Origin: Treponema sp.
Lineage (GTDB): Bacteria > Spirochaetota > Spirochaetia > Treponematales > Treponemataceae
Length of the DNA: 48,720 nucleotides
Assembly: GCA_024697295.1 (NCBI GenBank)
Contig: JAILFZ010000120.1
Coordinates: 1 to 48,720 of the forward strand
Direction: 5' to 3'
The notes beneath the pieces were generated by a model, which was given only the letters and a program-made list of their open reading frames with translations, did not search any database and had not been told where the DNA came from. Shown in pieces: positions 33,576 through 43,798 of the stretch. How positions within the stretch are numbered: the first letter of the stretch is position 1; each line of letters begins with the position of its first letter. A program made the translations under genes and the position numbers.

Positions 33576-34383
33576 CTTCTTTTTCCGATTTATCCTGGTC
33601 ATCGCTTTTTTTAATCACTTTTATCAGATTAACGCGGTGACCTTCCATATCCTGAATTATAAATTCATAATTCTTCCAGTTGATTTTTTCGTACTTAACC
33701 GGAATCCGGCCAAACAGGTCGAGAACAAATCCGCCGAGTGTATCAAAATCTTCTGTCGGAAAGTTGGAATTTATATTTTCGTTTAAATCTTCAAGATTAA
33801 CGCGGGCATCACAGAGCCAGATCTTTTCGCCGATTGACAGAATGTCTTCGCGTTCGTTGTCAAATTCATCCTGAATGTCGCCGACAATCTCTTCGATAAT
33901 GTCTTCCATGCAGACAATACCGCTGATTCCGCCGTATTCATCGATGGCAACGGCAATGTGAAGGTGGCGTCTTTTGAATTCGCGCAAAAGTCCGTCAATC
34001 TTCTTTGATTCAGGAATAAAATATGCTTTTCTGAGGAGTTTTTCCAGTTCAATTGGTTCGTGGCGTGAAATAATACCCAGCAAATCTTTTACATACAAAA
34101 TACCGAGAACGTTGTCTATAGACTCACTGTAAACCGGAAATCTTGAGTGGCCGCTTTCTGCGATGATGGCCATAAGTTCGTCTTCCGGGGTGTCGATTGA
34201 GATAAAATCGACATCAATTCGAGGAATCATAACTTCTTTTACTGAAGTCTGGCTAAGGTCCTCGATACCCTTAATCATGTCTTTTTTTTCTTCGATTAAA
34301 CTTTCAATACTCTCGTCCCGCCCCACAGGTTCGGGGTTGGAGTTTGATTCTTCTTTTTTCTTTCCAAAACTAAATAAACTCAT
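33568..34383 (-). CDS. CorC/HlyC-type CBS-domain protein
   Basis: This 271-residue cytosolic protein has paired CBS domains (first at VKEVMIPRIDVDFISIDTPEDEL, second ending EYGGISGIVCMEDIIEEIVGDIQDE) and a C-terminal CorC_HlyC transporter-associated domain (LGGFVLDLFGRIPVKYEKI). It lacks the membrane CNNM domain of the larger relatives, matching the CorC type associated with Mg2+/Co2+ efflux in enterobacteria. CBS domains usually bind adenine nucleotides. It follows phoH-pgpH-ybeY, the order seen in many bacteria (ybeZ-ybeY-corC). A strong AAAGGA precedes the ATG. Its 3' end overlaps the TPR gene. Confidence 0.85.
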   Translation of the reverse strand: MSLFSFGKKKEESNSNPEPVGRDESIESLIEEKKDMIKGIEDLSQTSVKEVMIPRIDVDFISIDTPEDELMAIIAESGHSRFPVYSESIDNVLGILYVKDLLGIISRHEPIELEKLLRKAYFIPESKKIDGLLREFKRRHLHIAVAIDEYGGISGIVCMEDIIEEIVGDIQDEFDNEREDILSIGEKIWLCDARVNLEDLNENINSNFPTEDFDTLGGFVLDLFGRIPVKYEKINWKNYEFIIQDMEGHRVNLIKVIKKSDDQDKSEKEDE

Positions 34384-34407
34384 ATAAGTCCTTTTTTTAT
34401 ATAATAT

Positions 34408-34428
34408 AAAAGAGCCAAAAACTCTTTT
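34408..34428. terminator. Terminator-like hairpin between ybeY and the CBS gene
   Basis: AAAAGAG at 34408-34414 pairs with CTCTTTT at 34422-34428. In the minus direction the stem is followed by TTTTATATT, a weak T-tract that could give partial termination of the phoH-ybeY transcript. The plus direction has a better T-run, but no plus-strand gene is there to use it. Confidence 0.4.
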
Positions 34429-34429
34429 T

Positions 34430-34909
34430 TTACCCTATGATAGAAATATCGGCAAGTTCTTTAAGAACCTTTTCCTGAAGTTTGAGCATTTCGTCTTCAG
34501 GTTCAATTCCAGGCTCAACATGCGCTTCACCGTGGTCCATTCCGTTCAGATGCAGGGTTCCATGAATCAAAAGCCGTTTTAATTCTTCATTCAGGCTTAC
34601 ACCAAAGTAATCTGCATTTTGCGGAAGTGTGTCCAGACTGATGATAATGTCGCCGGCGCTGTACCAGGTGCCTTCATCATCAGTATACTCCATTCCATTC
34701 TCAAAAGAAAGGACGTCGGTCGCACTGTCAATGTCCCTGTATTCTTTGTTCAGCTGGTGAATGAATTCATCATCGCAGAAAAGAATTGAAATTTCTTCGT
34801 TGTCGTATCCGAGTTTTTCTAAAACGGTCTGTTCATAATCATGGATTTTATTGAACCATACTGGTTCTTTCATATCTTCCTGCATGGAAACGAGAACTCT
34901 ATTGCTCAC
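34430..34909 (-). CDS. ybeY: Endoribonuclease YbeY, rRNA maturation factor
   Basis: YbeY is a zinc-dependent RNase involved in 16S rRNA 3' maturation and ribosome quality control. The metal motif HGTLHLNGMDHG (HxxxHxxxxxH) lies near residue 113, and ISILFCDDEFIHQLNKEYR...TDVLSF is the standard central signature. The track start is far too long. The GTG at 34909 (MSNRVLVSMQEDM) is preceded by GGAGA six bases upstream and overlaps the end of the HD-protein gene by 11 bases, giving a usual 159 residues. Confidence 0.93.
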   Translation of the reverse strand: MSNRVLVSMQEDMKEPVWFNKIHDYEQTVLEKLGYDNEEISILFCDDEFIHQLNKEYRDIDSATDVLSFENGMEYTDDEGTWYSAGDIIISLDTLPQNADYFGVSLNEELKRLLIHGTLHLNGMDHGEAHVEPGIEPEDEMLKLQEKVLKELADISIIG

Positions 34910-36602
34910 TGCCGTTCTCCTGTGAATTGCCTTCAGAATTTGTCCCGTCCTTTTCGTCAGGGTCTTTCTGGTTCTGATATTTGATTCGGCCATGGTAGTA
35001 GGCAGCAAGAATCTGTACGAAAGAATCCTTGATTTTTGTCAGTTCACCGAATGTGAGTGCACAATCGTCGAGCTGGTGAGTTTCGATTTTTGAATTGATA
35101 AGGGTCTGGATAAATTTATCGAGGCGCTGGGCTGTCGGTTTATCAAGTGATTTGCAGGCAGCTTCTACAACGTCTGCAAGCATTACAACCGCACTTTCCT
35201 TTGTTGTCGGGCAGTTTCCGTCGTAGCGGAATTCATCTTCGCTTACCTCAGGATTTGTTTCTTTTGCCTTGTTGTAAAAATATGCCATTACACTGTTTCC
35301 GTGATGTTCGGAAATGATTGTGGTAATTGCGTCCGGAAGATGCATCTGGTGTGCTTTTTCAACCCCCAGCCTGATATGACTTTTTACAATGGAAACAGAA
35401 AGTGACGGGTTAAGGTCAGTGTGTTTGTTTTCTGTGTCGATGTTGTTTTCTGTAAAATATTCAGGATGGTCCATTTTGCCGATGTCATGGTAATAAGCGG
35501 CAACACGTGCCAAAAGTGAATTTGCTGAGATTTCTTTACAGGCACTTTCGGCAAGCTGACCAACCATAAGGCTGTGCTGGTAAGTTCCGCTGGCTGTAAG
35601 CAGGAGTTTTCTTAAAACCGGAGCATTCTGATCGCTCAAATCCATCAGACGGAATACGGATGCAGTATTAAGTACGATTTCGAGAGGTGTCAAAATACCG
35701 AGTGCTAGAATTCCTGAGATAAAGCCGTTAAACCAGATTCCTGTGAGAACAAAAAGTGAATCTGAAAAATTGTCATTGAATATTACTTTGAGTAGAACAA
35801 TGTAAACCACATTGAGCATTGCAGCCCCGATTGAAGAAAAAATCATGTCGATACGGCGCTCGATGTTTTTTACGATGCGGGAGAAAGTTACTGATGAAGC
35901 AAGCGTAAGGAGGAACGGAACGAGTTCAAAACCGCCGGCGCACAAAACGCCGAAAGAAATTACGATGGAAAAGAAGAAAGCTGAAAGCTGACCAAAAAGC
36001 ACGCTTACGAGCGCAACACACAAAGTTGCCGGGATGATTACCGGAAGCTTGTATACTCCCTGGAAATACGGTGCCTTTTCGCCGAATGCAGTTACTGCAA
36101 AAACAATGAGGAATAAAATCGAATACAGGCAAACCTCTTTAAATTCAACACGGCGACCGAGTAAAACCGGGTTAAAAAGTACAAAACAAAGTGCCGAAAG
36201 CAGCATCAAAAACAAAAGACTGTTTGCAAAAGCACGGTAGTCAAAAATCGACGGGCTTGCGGCCATTTTGCTCAGTTTGAGATAGTCTTCTTCAGAAATT
36301 GCAAAACCTTTGCGGGTTACCTTTTCGCCTTCTTCGACTGCAATCGGAAACTGCTCGTCAGCAGGAAGCGACTTGCTTGCGATAATTGTGCGGTCTGCAA
36401 TCTGACCGACTTCGTATTCATCAATCGTAAATGAACCGATTGTCTGAGAAGTATTTGCATCAAGGTAAATAACGAGTGCTGACAAAATAAAAGTTACAGT
36501 AAAAACCATTAATTTTGGCCAGTAAAGTTTTACATAGTTAAGGGCAGAATCAAACATTTCTGCAAAAAAAGATTTTTCTTCGGTTGTATTATTCTTTGCC
36601 AT
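34899..36602 (-). CDS. 7TM-HD membrane phosphohydrolase (PgpH/YqfF type)
   Basis: This is a membrane protein with a cytosolic HD domain. Some relatives (Listeria PgpH) degrade cyclic di-AMP; activity here is inferred only by family. The ~567-residue protein has one helix near residues 27-48, a short extracellular region of about 85 residues (compact compared with the Firmicute proteins), and a bundle of about seven helices (residues 140-320). The HD domain has His in TYQHSLMVGQLAE near residue 341 and HDIGK near residue 370. A glutamate-rich tail (SEGNSQENGSEQ) ends it. ATG codons at 36608 and 36602 are both possible. It overlaps phoH and ybeY, indicating coupling. Confidence 0.85.
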   Translation of the reverse strand: MAKNNTTEEKSFFAEMFDSALNYVKLYWPKLMVFTVTFILSALVIYLDANTSQTIGSFTIDEYEVGQIADRTIIASKSLPADEQFPIAVEEGEKVTRKGFAISEEDYLKLSKMAASPSIFDYRAFANSLLFLMLLSALCFVLFNPVLLGRRVEFKEVCLYSILFLIVFAVTAFGEKAPYFQGVYKLPVIIPATLCVALVSVLFGQLSAFFFSIVISFGVLCAGGFELVPFLLTLASSVTFSRIVKNIERRIDMIFSSIGAAMLNVVYIVLLKVIFNDNFSDSLFVLTGIWFNGFISGILALGILTPLEIVLNTASVFRLMDLSDQNAPVLRKLLLTASGTYQHSLMVGQLAESACKEISANSLLARVAAYYHDIGKMDHPEYFTENNIDTENKHTDLNPSLSVSIVKSHIRLGVEKAHQMHLPDAITTIISEHHGNSVMAYFYNKAKETNPEVSEDEFRYDGNCPTTKESAVVMLADVVEAACKSLDKPTAQRLDKFIQTLINSKIETHQLDDCALTFGELTKIKDSFVQILAAYYHGRIKYQNQKDPDEKDGTNSEGNSQENGSEQ

Positions 36603-37545
36603 TTTCATACGCCTGTACAATTTTTTTAACAAGTGCCGATCTTACGACGTCAGAGCCGTCGAGATGAACGATACTTATTTCCGGAATTCCCTGCAAAAGC
36701 TGTAAAGCATGTGCAAGTCCGGACGGGATTCCCCTCCTTAAGTCTGTCTGGGACTCGTCTCCGGTAATGAACATTTTGGTATTTTCGCCCATGCGGGTCA
36801 AAAACATCTTCATCTGCTCCCTTGTGGTGTTCTGGGCTTCATCAAGGATAACAGCTGCATTATCAAGAGTGCGTCCCCTCATATAAGCCAGAGGAGCAAT
36901 TTCTATTATATCATTATCCTGCATTTTACGCACTATGGAACTTCCTGCACAGACGTTCATAGCGTCATAAAGCGGTCTTAGATACGGACTTATTTTATCC
37001 TGCAGGTCTCCGGGCAAAAATCCAAGGTTTTCGCCTGCTTCTACAACGGGACGTGTCAGGATGATTTTATTTATTCGGTGACTCATTAAAAGCCTTACAC
37101 TTTCTGCAACTGCAAGAAAGGTTTTACCGCTTCCGGCAGGACCTTCTGCAAAAACAAGGTCGTTTGTCCGGAATGCTTCTACGAGTTTTGCCTGATTTAG
37201 CGTTTTTGGATAGACTTTTTTAATTCCGCCGGGGATCGAAATTGCAAAGCGGCTGGCGTCAAATCCCTGTGCCGAGTTTCCTGCAGCAAAAGAAGTGTTG
37301 AGGATAGATTGAACCATATCCTCGTCCCATGCAGGATTTTCTGAAATTTCGTCAGTGATTCTGTCGAGGATGAATTTGAACTTCTGCTGAATTTCTTGAT
37401 CTTCGGTTTCGATGGAAATCTCATTACCGGTACAGAAAACCGTAACACCAAGGTTTTCTTCGATGAGTTTGAGGTTGCTGTCGTTTGTACCGCAGATGCG
37501 GGCTACAAGTGCCGTTTCCGGCAAAACTATTGTATATTCACTCAT
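36589..37545 (-). CDS. PhoH-like ATPase (YbeZ type)
   Basis: The 318-residue protein is a PhoH-family P-loop ATPase, usually encoded next to YbeY and thought to act with it in RNA metabolism. The N-terminal ~110 residues form a KH-like domain. The core has Walker A EGPAGSGKTFLAV near residue 138, Walker B VILDEAQNTT near 234, and the conserved TGDESQTDLRRG with an arginine-rich sensor. The ATG lacks a Shine-Dalgarno sequence. It lies seven bases after the stop of a possible 17-codon ORF (37552-37605), which may supply ribosomes by coupling. Confidence 0.9.
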   Translation of the reverse strand: MSEYTIVLPETALVARICGTNDSNLKLIEENLGVTVFCTGNEISIETEDQEIQQKFKFILDRITDEISENPAWDEDMVQSILNTSFAAGNSAQGFDASRFAISIPGGIKKVYPKTLNQAKLVEAFRTNDLVFAEGPAGSGKTFLAVAESVRLLMSHRINKIILTRPVVEAGENLGFLPGDLQDKISPYLRPLYDAMNVCAGSSIVRKMQDNDIIEIAPLAYMRGRTLDNAAVILDEAQNTTREQMKMFLTRMGENTKMFITGDESQTDLRRGIPSGLAHALQLLQGIPEISIVHLDGSDVVRSALVKKIVQAYENGKE

Positions 37546-37551
37546 TATCTA

Positions 37552-37605
37552 TTAAGCTGCCATTTTTCTGTACAACGCCCTTATATCGGGCACTTCAAGT
37601 GGCAA
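37552..37605 (-). other. Possible 17-residue leader peptide (or RNA structure) between lptD and phoH
   Basis: After the lptD stop the minus strand shows AAGGAG, eight bases, then a TTG-initiated frame encoding MPLEVPDIRALYRKMAA and TAA, ending seven bases before the phoH ATG, which has no ribosome site of its own. The same DNA can fold: CACTTGAAGTG, GCCC-GATATAA-GGGC, and an outer TGCCA/TGGCA pair. The segment may be a coupled leader peptide, a structured RNA, or neither. Confidence 0.35.
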
Positions 37606-37621
37606 ATAAACTACTCCTTTA

Positions 37622-40600
37622 TTATGGATTTAACTGCCACTCTCCATACTCATCCACGATTTCAGTCTTCATGCTTGCCATCGGTCTCCACGATACGCTG
37701 ATTGAAAAATAAGGGCTAAAGTCGTAGTATGCGCCTTTTGTGGATGTGGCAGAAATCAGACGCGGCTTTACCTTAAATTCACAATTCAAGTCCCAGTCGT
37801 CCAGATCGTGTGTGATTGCCACATTCAGACTCTTGAGCTTAAATCCTGTAGACTTTCGTTTTGATTCATCATCAAACCGGAAAGAATTAACAAGGTCGGA
37901 CAAAAAGTTTCTTTCGCCCTGCCCCTGATAATAATTATTATAATCGCTTTCAGGACAGAAGTAACGGTAAATACAGCTGTTACGGCTTTCTGAACTGAAT
38001 GTGACATTCAAAAAATCATTTACCTTAAAGGTAATTGCCGGAATAAAAGTAAAATAACTGTTTGTCGGGCGGACAAAGTCATAAACCACGCTTGAACTCA
38101 AAGAAGGAGAAAAACTGATTCTTTCGCTCCAGTATTTAAAGTTCTTTGTTCCGCTGGTATAAGCCAGGCTCAGTGAATACGGCTGGAATTTTTTGTCCGA
38201 ACTGCTCGTCCAGCCCTTTGACGAGTCAAAATCGTAAGTTGTTGAATACGACATTGTGTAGGCAAGCTGGGTTCCGTAGCCGCTCAAAGACAGACGGAAT
38301 GAATCGTGTTCCCATTCCTCAAGGTCGTAAACGTAAGACTGTGTCAGATTCAATTTGCTGTTAAAAAGTTTTAAACTGAATGACTGGGACAGGTCCTGCT
38401 TAACCCAGGTAGAATCCGTACTGCTTTTCTGCTTGATTCCGGTTCCGACGGAAAAACTTGAATACGGGAATCCGAGAGACAGGACTCCGTTGTAAGAGTC
38501 AACCTGAGGCGGAAGTGTTGTTGTGAGCGAAAGTTTCTGACTGTAATCACCTTCTTTTGCCGCCAGAACAAGATTCAAATTGTGGGTTGTAACACATTCG
38601 TCATCCCAGATGTCTGTTGTCAGGTATTCCCACTCAGGATTTTCGATATCGTCACTGATGTATTTTGTCTGGATCATTTTGACAGTGGTATTCCATGTCA
38701 GGGAAGTTCCGGAAAAATGTTCCGTGTAGTAAAACGGCTTGAATGAAAGCGCATTTGTATCAGTCAGATCAAGTTTACGCGCATTATAGTCGGTCTTTTT
38801 GATGCTGTCGGCGGAAGTCTGGGTATAACCGCCCTTGTTCTGGTCCATGCACAAATAAGGGTGTTTTTGGTAAACAGGATTAAAGTTAAAGGTGCCTGTC
38901 AAAGACAAAAAACTGTCCTTGTAGCCCAGAACACTTGTCAGCGTTGTCGGAGCCTTGGCCTGAACATATGTTGACTGCAGGGTTTTCCATTCAAAATCTT
39001 CCGGGCTTTTCAGGTGGGAAGACGAATATGTAAACTGAGAACTGAATTCAGGAGAAAGGCTGTAGGAAAGTTTATAAGAAATACCGGTCAGAGTTTTTAC
39101 AGACGGGTTTACAGTTGCAATTTTTGGAAGGACAGACTCGTCAAACAAAACTTTTGGTTCTTCTTCATCATCTTCATCGGCATCTGCAACTTTCCCGCCG
39201 TTTGACGCATCAGGGTTTTCCGGGTTTTCGGAGTCTGTTTTTTCTGAAGTATCAAGTTCCTGCGGTGGAACAAGTTTTATCGACACGTTCTGATTCTGCG
39301 TATTTTTTGAAGTTGACGGATATTGAATCAGAGTACCTGCAATTCTAGTGTTGATTTTAAATGGCGTAATCTGACTCGGGTAATAAAAGTAGCGTTCCGG
39401 AGTATAAGTTGACCAGGCGGAATCTTCTGCGTATTCATCACGGTTCGAAAGCTCCGTATTGCTTTTTGAAGAAAAGACAATCGAAGAAGAAAAACTGGAA
39501 ATTGAGGCCGAACTGATATACGGGTTCAACCAGGAAGGTATTTTAAAGTTATATGAACCGTTGGCCTGCCATGTAAATGACGAAACAGTCGTAACGTCAT
39601 CATCTTCTTCAGTGGCAGTTCCACTCATCAAAAAGTCAATCCAGTCCATTGTTTCCGTGCGGTTGTTAAAGTCATAGTCAAAATACGGATCCGAGTACAC
39701 CGGCATGGAAAGCGTCAGGGAAAACGGCGTAGAAATTGAAAATTTTAAGTTTGCCTGATAGCGGAACGGCATGTTAACGGAAAGGAGGTTGGATTCATCA
39801 CTGACCTTGTTGCCGCTTGCATTGTACGGAAGATAGATTCCGTCGTTTTTAAATACGGTATTTGAAAAACCAAGTTCAACTGTGGCTGATAGTTCATTGA
39901 TATACTTTTTAGGCTTTAAAACAGTGTCGGCTCCGACCATTGCGCCCATATTCGAGTAATAATCGGCCATTATCTTAAAGTAATTGGTAGTGTCACCCTT
40001 ATAATCTTCATCAAGGTTGTGGAGAACGATACCTTCACGGACCTGTTCCTTGAGCGATGAAGCCTTCATAAAGCTGAAAAAGTCGATTTTGTCTTCATCA
40101 TCCTCCGAGCTTGAATCGCTGGTGGATGCCGCTTCGAGAGGCTTTCGTCCGTACAGATAAGTTGTAGTGTTGATAAAATAGCCTTCGCGGAATTTATAAC
40201 CCATTGTCGGGTTGAATATAAGCTCGTCCTTTGGATAATAAAATGCCGGAAAGTACAAAAGAGGAATCCGGCCGACATACAAAAGTGCATTAAAGAATGC
40301 AAATTCGCCGCCAGGTAAGAGCCAGATTCGGGATGCCTTGATTTTCCAGTGCGGATTTTCGTCATCGCAGAATGTAAGTTCACCGGTTTTAAATGCGATT
40401 GTTCCCGAGGAGTCACGTCCAAAAACGTCTGACGCTACAATCAGTGTCGAACCGCTCGGCAGGTTGATCGCATCAGAAGAAGTCTGTACGGCGCGTCCGT
40501 TATCAAAAATACCTTCAAGGGTTGCAGTATTGAATAAAAGGCTTCTTGCAGAAATCTTTTCGCCGCCGCCTGAAGAGCCGCCCTGTTCAAGTTCAACATT

Positions 40601-40858
40601 ACCTTCTGCGTAGAGCATTTCCGTCTGGCGGTTATAATTTACGTTGTCAGCAGAAATGGTTGTTTTATCCGAGCCCTTTGTTACGGAGATTTTAACTTCG
40701 CCGGTCAGAACGATACAGTCCTCGCCTGATACGGGGTCCTTTTTATATTCACTTTTTCGTGCGCCTTCGATATTGATGACAGACCTTGTATCATCTGCGG
40801 CAAAAGTCAAAGCCAGAGAGAAAACTAAAAAAACAGCAAGAAATAATTTTTTTTTCAA
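37622..40858 (-). CDS. lptD: LptD/OstA-like outer membrane beta-barrel assembly protein
   Basis: This 1078-residue protein has a signal peptide (FLAVFLVFSLALTFA). An N-terminal OstA/LptA-like beta-jellyroll follows (VLTGEVKISVTKGSDKTTISADNVNYNRQTEMLYAEGNVEL). A very large C-terminal region of alternating-strand, aromatic-rich barrel sequence ends with WRPMASMKTEIVDEYGEWQLNP. In Gram-negative bacteria LptD inserts lipopolysaccharide into the outer membrane; treponemes are described as lacking LPS, so the cargo here is probably another glycolipid. An acidic insertion (DADEDDEEEPKV) lies near residue 570. The start is a TTG with a poor ribosome site, 13 bases after uvrA. Cysteines for the classical disulphide pairing are not obvious. 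Confidence 0.82.
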   Translation of the reverse strand: MKKKLFLAVFLVFSLALTFAADDTRSVINIEGARKSEYKKDPVSGEDCIVLTGEVKISVTKGSDKTTISADNVNYNRQTEMLYAEGNVELEQGGSSGGGEKISARSLLFNTATLEGIFDNGRAVQTSSDAINLPSGSTLIVASDVFGRDSSGTIAFKTGELTFCDDENPHWKIKASRIWLLPGGEFAFFNALLYVGRIPLLYFPAFYYPKDELIFNPTMGYKFREGYFINTTTYLYGRKPLEAASTSDSSSEDDEDKIDFFSFMKASSLKEQVREGIVLHNLDEDYKGDTTNYFKIMADYYSNMGAMVGADTVLKPKKYINELSATVELGFSNTVFKNDGIYLPYNASGNKVSDESNLLSVNMPFRYQANLKFSISTPFSLTLSMPVYSDPYFDYDFNNRTETMDWIDFLMSGTATEEDDDVTTVSSFTWQANGSYNFKIPSWLNPYISSASISSFSSSIVFSSKSNTELSNRDEYAEDSAWSTYTPERYFYYPSQITPFKINTRIAGTLIQYPSTSKNTQNQNVSIKLVPPQELDTSEKTDSENPENPDASNGGKVADADEDDEEEPKVLFDESVLPKIATVNPSVKTLTGISYKLSYSLSPEFSSQFTYSSSHLKSPEDFEWKTLQSTYVQAKAPTTLTSVLGYKDSFLSLTGTFNFNPVYQKHPYLCMDQNKGGYTQTSADSIKKTDYNARKLDLTDTNALSFKPFYYTEHFSGTSLTWNTTVKMIQTKYISDDIENPEWEYLTTDIWDDECVTTHNLNLVLAAKEGDYSQKLSLTTTLPPQVDSYNGVLSLGFPYSSFSVGTGIKQKSSTDSTWVKQDLSQSFSLKLFNSKLNLTQSYVYDLEEWEHDSFRLSLSGYGTQLAYTMSYSTTYDFDSSKGWTSSSDKKFQPYSLSLAYTSGTKNFKYWSERISFSPSLSSSVVYDFVRPTNSYFTFIPAITFKVNDFLNVTFSSESRNSCIYRYFCPESDYNNYYQGQGERNFLSDLVNSFRFDDESKRKSTGFKLKSLNVAITHDLDDWDLNCEFKVKPRLISATSTKGAYYDFSPYFSISVSWRPMASMKTEIVDEYGEWQLNP

Positions 40859-40871
40859 TTCTTAAAGTCTG

Positions 40872-43772
40872 TTACCCTTTTTTATGCAGTTTTTTGTAAT
40901 TGTTAAGCTGCTCTTCGATAAACTGTCCGGTATAGCTTCCAGTCTTTTTGTAACGCCCTGCAAGTTCTTCCGGGGTGCCGAAGTCGACGATTGTACCGCC
41001 CTTGTTACCGCCTTCCGGACCAAGGTCAATGATATGGTCAGCCTGGCAGATTACATCAAGGTTGTGTTCAATCATTACCACAGAGTTTCCCTTATCAACA
41101 AGCCTCTGGATTACATCCATCAAAACCTTTACGTCGGCAAAATGAAGTCCGGTTGTAGGTTCATCAAGAATATAAAGGGTGTTGCCTGTTGACGGCCTTG
41201 CAAGTTCTGTGGCAAGCTTTACACGCTGAGCTTCTCCACCACTCAATGTTAAAGCACTTTGTCCAAGTTGAATATAGCCGAGGCCCACACTTTTTAAAGT
41301 TTCCAGTTTTCTTGAAATATGAGGAATGCCTGCAAAGAAATCTGCGGCTTCTTCAATTGTCATGTCCAGCACGTCAGAAATGTTTTTGCCCTTGTAGCGG
41401 ACATCAAGAGTTTCCTGATTAAAGCGTTTGCCCTTGCAGACATCACACTGAATGAATACATCAGGCAAAAAGTTCATTTCGATTGTAATTGTACCGGCTC
41501 CCTGACAGTGTTCGCAGCGTCCGCCCTTAACATTAAAGGAGAATCGCCCGCCTTTGTAACCGCGTGCTTTTGAATCAGGAAGGCTTGCAAACAACTCCCT
41601 TATACTGTCAAAAACACCCACATAGGTTACAGGGTTACTGCGCGGAGTGCGTCCAATCGGGCTCTGGTCGATATTTATTACTTTATCGATATTTTTGATG
41701 CCTGTGATTGATTTATACCGGCCTGCCCTGTAGTCGGTTCTCATAAGTTCGTTGCTTACAACCGGATAGAAAACATCGCTCAAAAGGGTTGATTTTCCAC
41801 TACCGCTCACACCCGTAATACATGTAAATGTCCCGAGAGGAATGTCTACGTCAACATTTTTTAAGTTGTGTTCGCTCACGCCGCGGATATTGATGAATTT
41901 ACCGTTTCCCTTCCGGCGTTCCTGTGGAATTTCCATGTAAAGGGATCCGTTGAGATACTGGCCTGTAACGCTTTCTTTTACGGCCATAACCTGTTCAGGA
42001 GTACCGCTGGCAATAACGTTACCTCCGTGAACTCCTGCTCCAGGACCGATATCTACGACCCAGTCTGCAGTCCGTAAAGTCTGTTCGTCATGTTCAACAA
42101 CGATTACTGTATTTTTAAGGTCACGAAGATAAGTCAGGGTTTCAATAAGGCGCTGGTTATCACGCTGATGGAGACCGATGCTCGGTTCATCAAGAATATA
42201 CATTACGCCTGTAAGTCCGCTTCCAATCTGAGTTGCAAGGCGGATACGCTGGGCTTCACCGCCGCTCAAAGTGCCGGCAGAACGCTCAAGGGTAAGATAG
42301 TCAAGTCCCACATTCTTTAAGAATGAAAGGCGTGCCTTGATTTCTTTTAAAATCTGGGCGGAGATGAGTTTTTCGGTTTCCGTGAGTTTGAGGCTGTCAA
42401 TAAAATCAAGACTTTCAAGAACGCTGAGCGCACAGAGGTCAATAATGTTTTTGCCGCCGACAGTTACACCGAGGGCCTCATTACGAAGCCTCTTTCCGTG
42501 ACAGCTTGTACACTCGCTGACAGACATAAACTTTTCTTCCATGCGAACACGCTGGGATTCGCCCCACGCTTCTGAATGACGGCGCTTCATGTCTTTGATT
42601 ACACCGATCCAGGGACGGCGGTATTCAGAAAAACCTTCTCCGCTCTGTTTGCGGTATATCCAGTGCATTTCTTTTGAATCATCCCCGTTCCACAAAAAGT
42701 CGTACTGCTTTTTAGTCAAATCTTTAATCGGAGTGTCAAGAGAAAATCCGCCGGTTTCGCTTACAGCGCCAAAGAGGGATTTATTCCATTCGCTGTCAGG
42801 ATTGTAAAATGGAAAAGCGCCTTCGTTAAAACTCAAACTGTCGTCCGGGAGAATCTTTTTTAAATCCCACTCCATCTTTTCGCCGATACCGGTACATTCC
42901 GGGCAGGCACCGAAGGGATTGTTGAATGAAAATAAGCGCGGCTGCAGTTCCGGAATCGAAATACCGCAGTCCGGGCAGGCATTTTTCTGACTGAAGAAAA
43001 CTTCGTCTTCGTGATAACCCTTTTCGCTGTCGTCTTCGACGCGGCGGAGTACAATTATAATTCCATTTGAACTCTGCAGGGCGGTTTCTACGCTTTCTGC
43101 GAGGCGTTTTCGTGACTCATCCTTGATTACGATGCGGTCAACAACGATTTCGATTGTATGTTTTTTCTGTTTGTCGAGCTTGATTGTATCATCAAGTTCT
43201 ACCATCAGGCCGTCGATACGCGCACGTACAAAACCTGATTTCTGTGCATCTTCGAGGATTTTCTGGTGTTCACCCTTTTTGCCGCGGATAACAGGTGCAA
43301 GCATTGTAATTCTTGTGCCGTTTCCCCAGCTCATAATTGAATCAATAATCTGGTCTTCCGTCTGTTCTTTGATTTCACGGCCACAGTTTGGACAATGAGC
43401 GTGGCCTATGCGGGCAAACAAAAGGCGGTAGTAATCATAAATTTCTGTAACCGTACCGACAGTTGAACGCGGATTATTGTGAGTTGTTTTTTGTTCGATT
43501 GAAATTGCAGGGCTCAGGCCTTCGATAAGGTCAACATCAGGCTTGTCCATGCTGCCAAGGAACTGGCGTGCATAACTGGACAGGCTTTCCATATAGCGGC
43601 GCTGACCTTCGGCAAAAAGAGTATCAAAAGCAAGGGAAGACTTTCCTGAGCCGGAAAGTCCGGAGATTACAACTAATTTGTGGCGGGGAATTTCTACGCT
43701 TATGTTTTTTAAGTTATGTTCTCTGGCGCCCTGGATGACGATTTTTTCGCCGGAAACCTTATTTATATTCAT
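40872..43772 (-). CDS. uvrA: Excinuclease ABC subunit A (UvrA)
   Basis: UvrA recognises DNA damage and loads UvrB in nucleotide excision repair. The ~966-residue protein has two ABC modules. The first has Walker [11 protein letters not shown] near residue 33 and signature [19 protein letters not shown]. The second has Walker [11 protein letters not shown] near residue 660, signature [18 protein letters not shown] and Walker [13 protein letters not shown]. Zinc modules CPDCG...CPECTG and CEHCQGAG...CDVCKGKRF are present. The track's first codon is a TTG; the following ATG at 43772 with GAGG upstream is the likely start. It lies between trpS and lptD. Confidence 0.97.
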   Translation of the reverse strand: MNINKVSGEKIVIQGAREHNLKNISVEIPRHKLVVISGLSGSGKSSLAFDTLFAEGQRRYMESLSSYARQFLGSMDKPDVDLIEGLSPAISIEQKTTHNNPRSTVGTVTEIYDYYRLLFARIGHAHCPNCGREIKEQTEDQIIDSIMSWGNGTRITMLAPVIRGKKGEHQKILEDAQKSGFVRARIDGLMVELDDTIKLDKQKKHTIEIVVDRIVIKDESRKRLAESVETALQSSNGIIIVLRRVEDDSEKGYHEDEVFFSQKNACPDCGISIPELQPRLFSFNNPFGACPECTGIGEKMEWDLKKILPDDSLSFNEGAFPFYNPDSEWNKSLFGAVSETGGFSLDTPIKDLTKKQYDFLWNGDDSKEMHWIYRKQSGEGFSEYRRPWIGVIKDMKRRHSEAWGESQRVRMEEKFMSVSECTSCHGKRLRNEALGVTVGGKNIIDLCALSVLESLDFIDSLKLTETEKLISAQILKEIKARLSFLKNVGLDYLTLERSAGTLSGGEAQRIRLATQIGSGLTGVMYILDEPSIGLHQRDNQRLIETLTYLRDLKNTVIVVEHDEQTLRTADWVVDIGPGAGVHGGNVIASGTPEQVMAVKESVTGQYLNGSLYMEIPQERRKGNGKFINIRGVSEHNLKNVDVDIPLGTFTCITGVSGSGKSTLLSDVFYPVVSNELMRTDYRAGRYKSITGIKNIDKVINIDQSPIGRTPRSNPVTYVGVFDSIRELFASLPDSKARGYKGGRFSFNVKGGRCEHCQGAGTITIEMNFLPDVFIQCDVCKGKRFNQETLDVRYKGKNISDVLDMTIEEAADFFAGIPHISRKLETLKSVGLGYIQLGQSALTLSGGEAQRVKLATELARPSTGNTLYILDEPTTGLHFADVKVLMDVIQRLVDKGNSVVMIEHNLDVICQADHIIDLGPEGGNKGGTIVDFGTPEELAGRYKKTGSYTGQFIEEQLNNYKKLHKKG

Positions 43773-43798
43773 CAAATAAATAACCTCAAATCCGCCGG

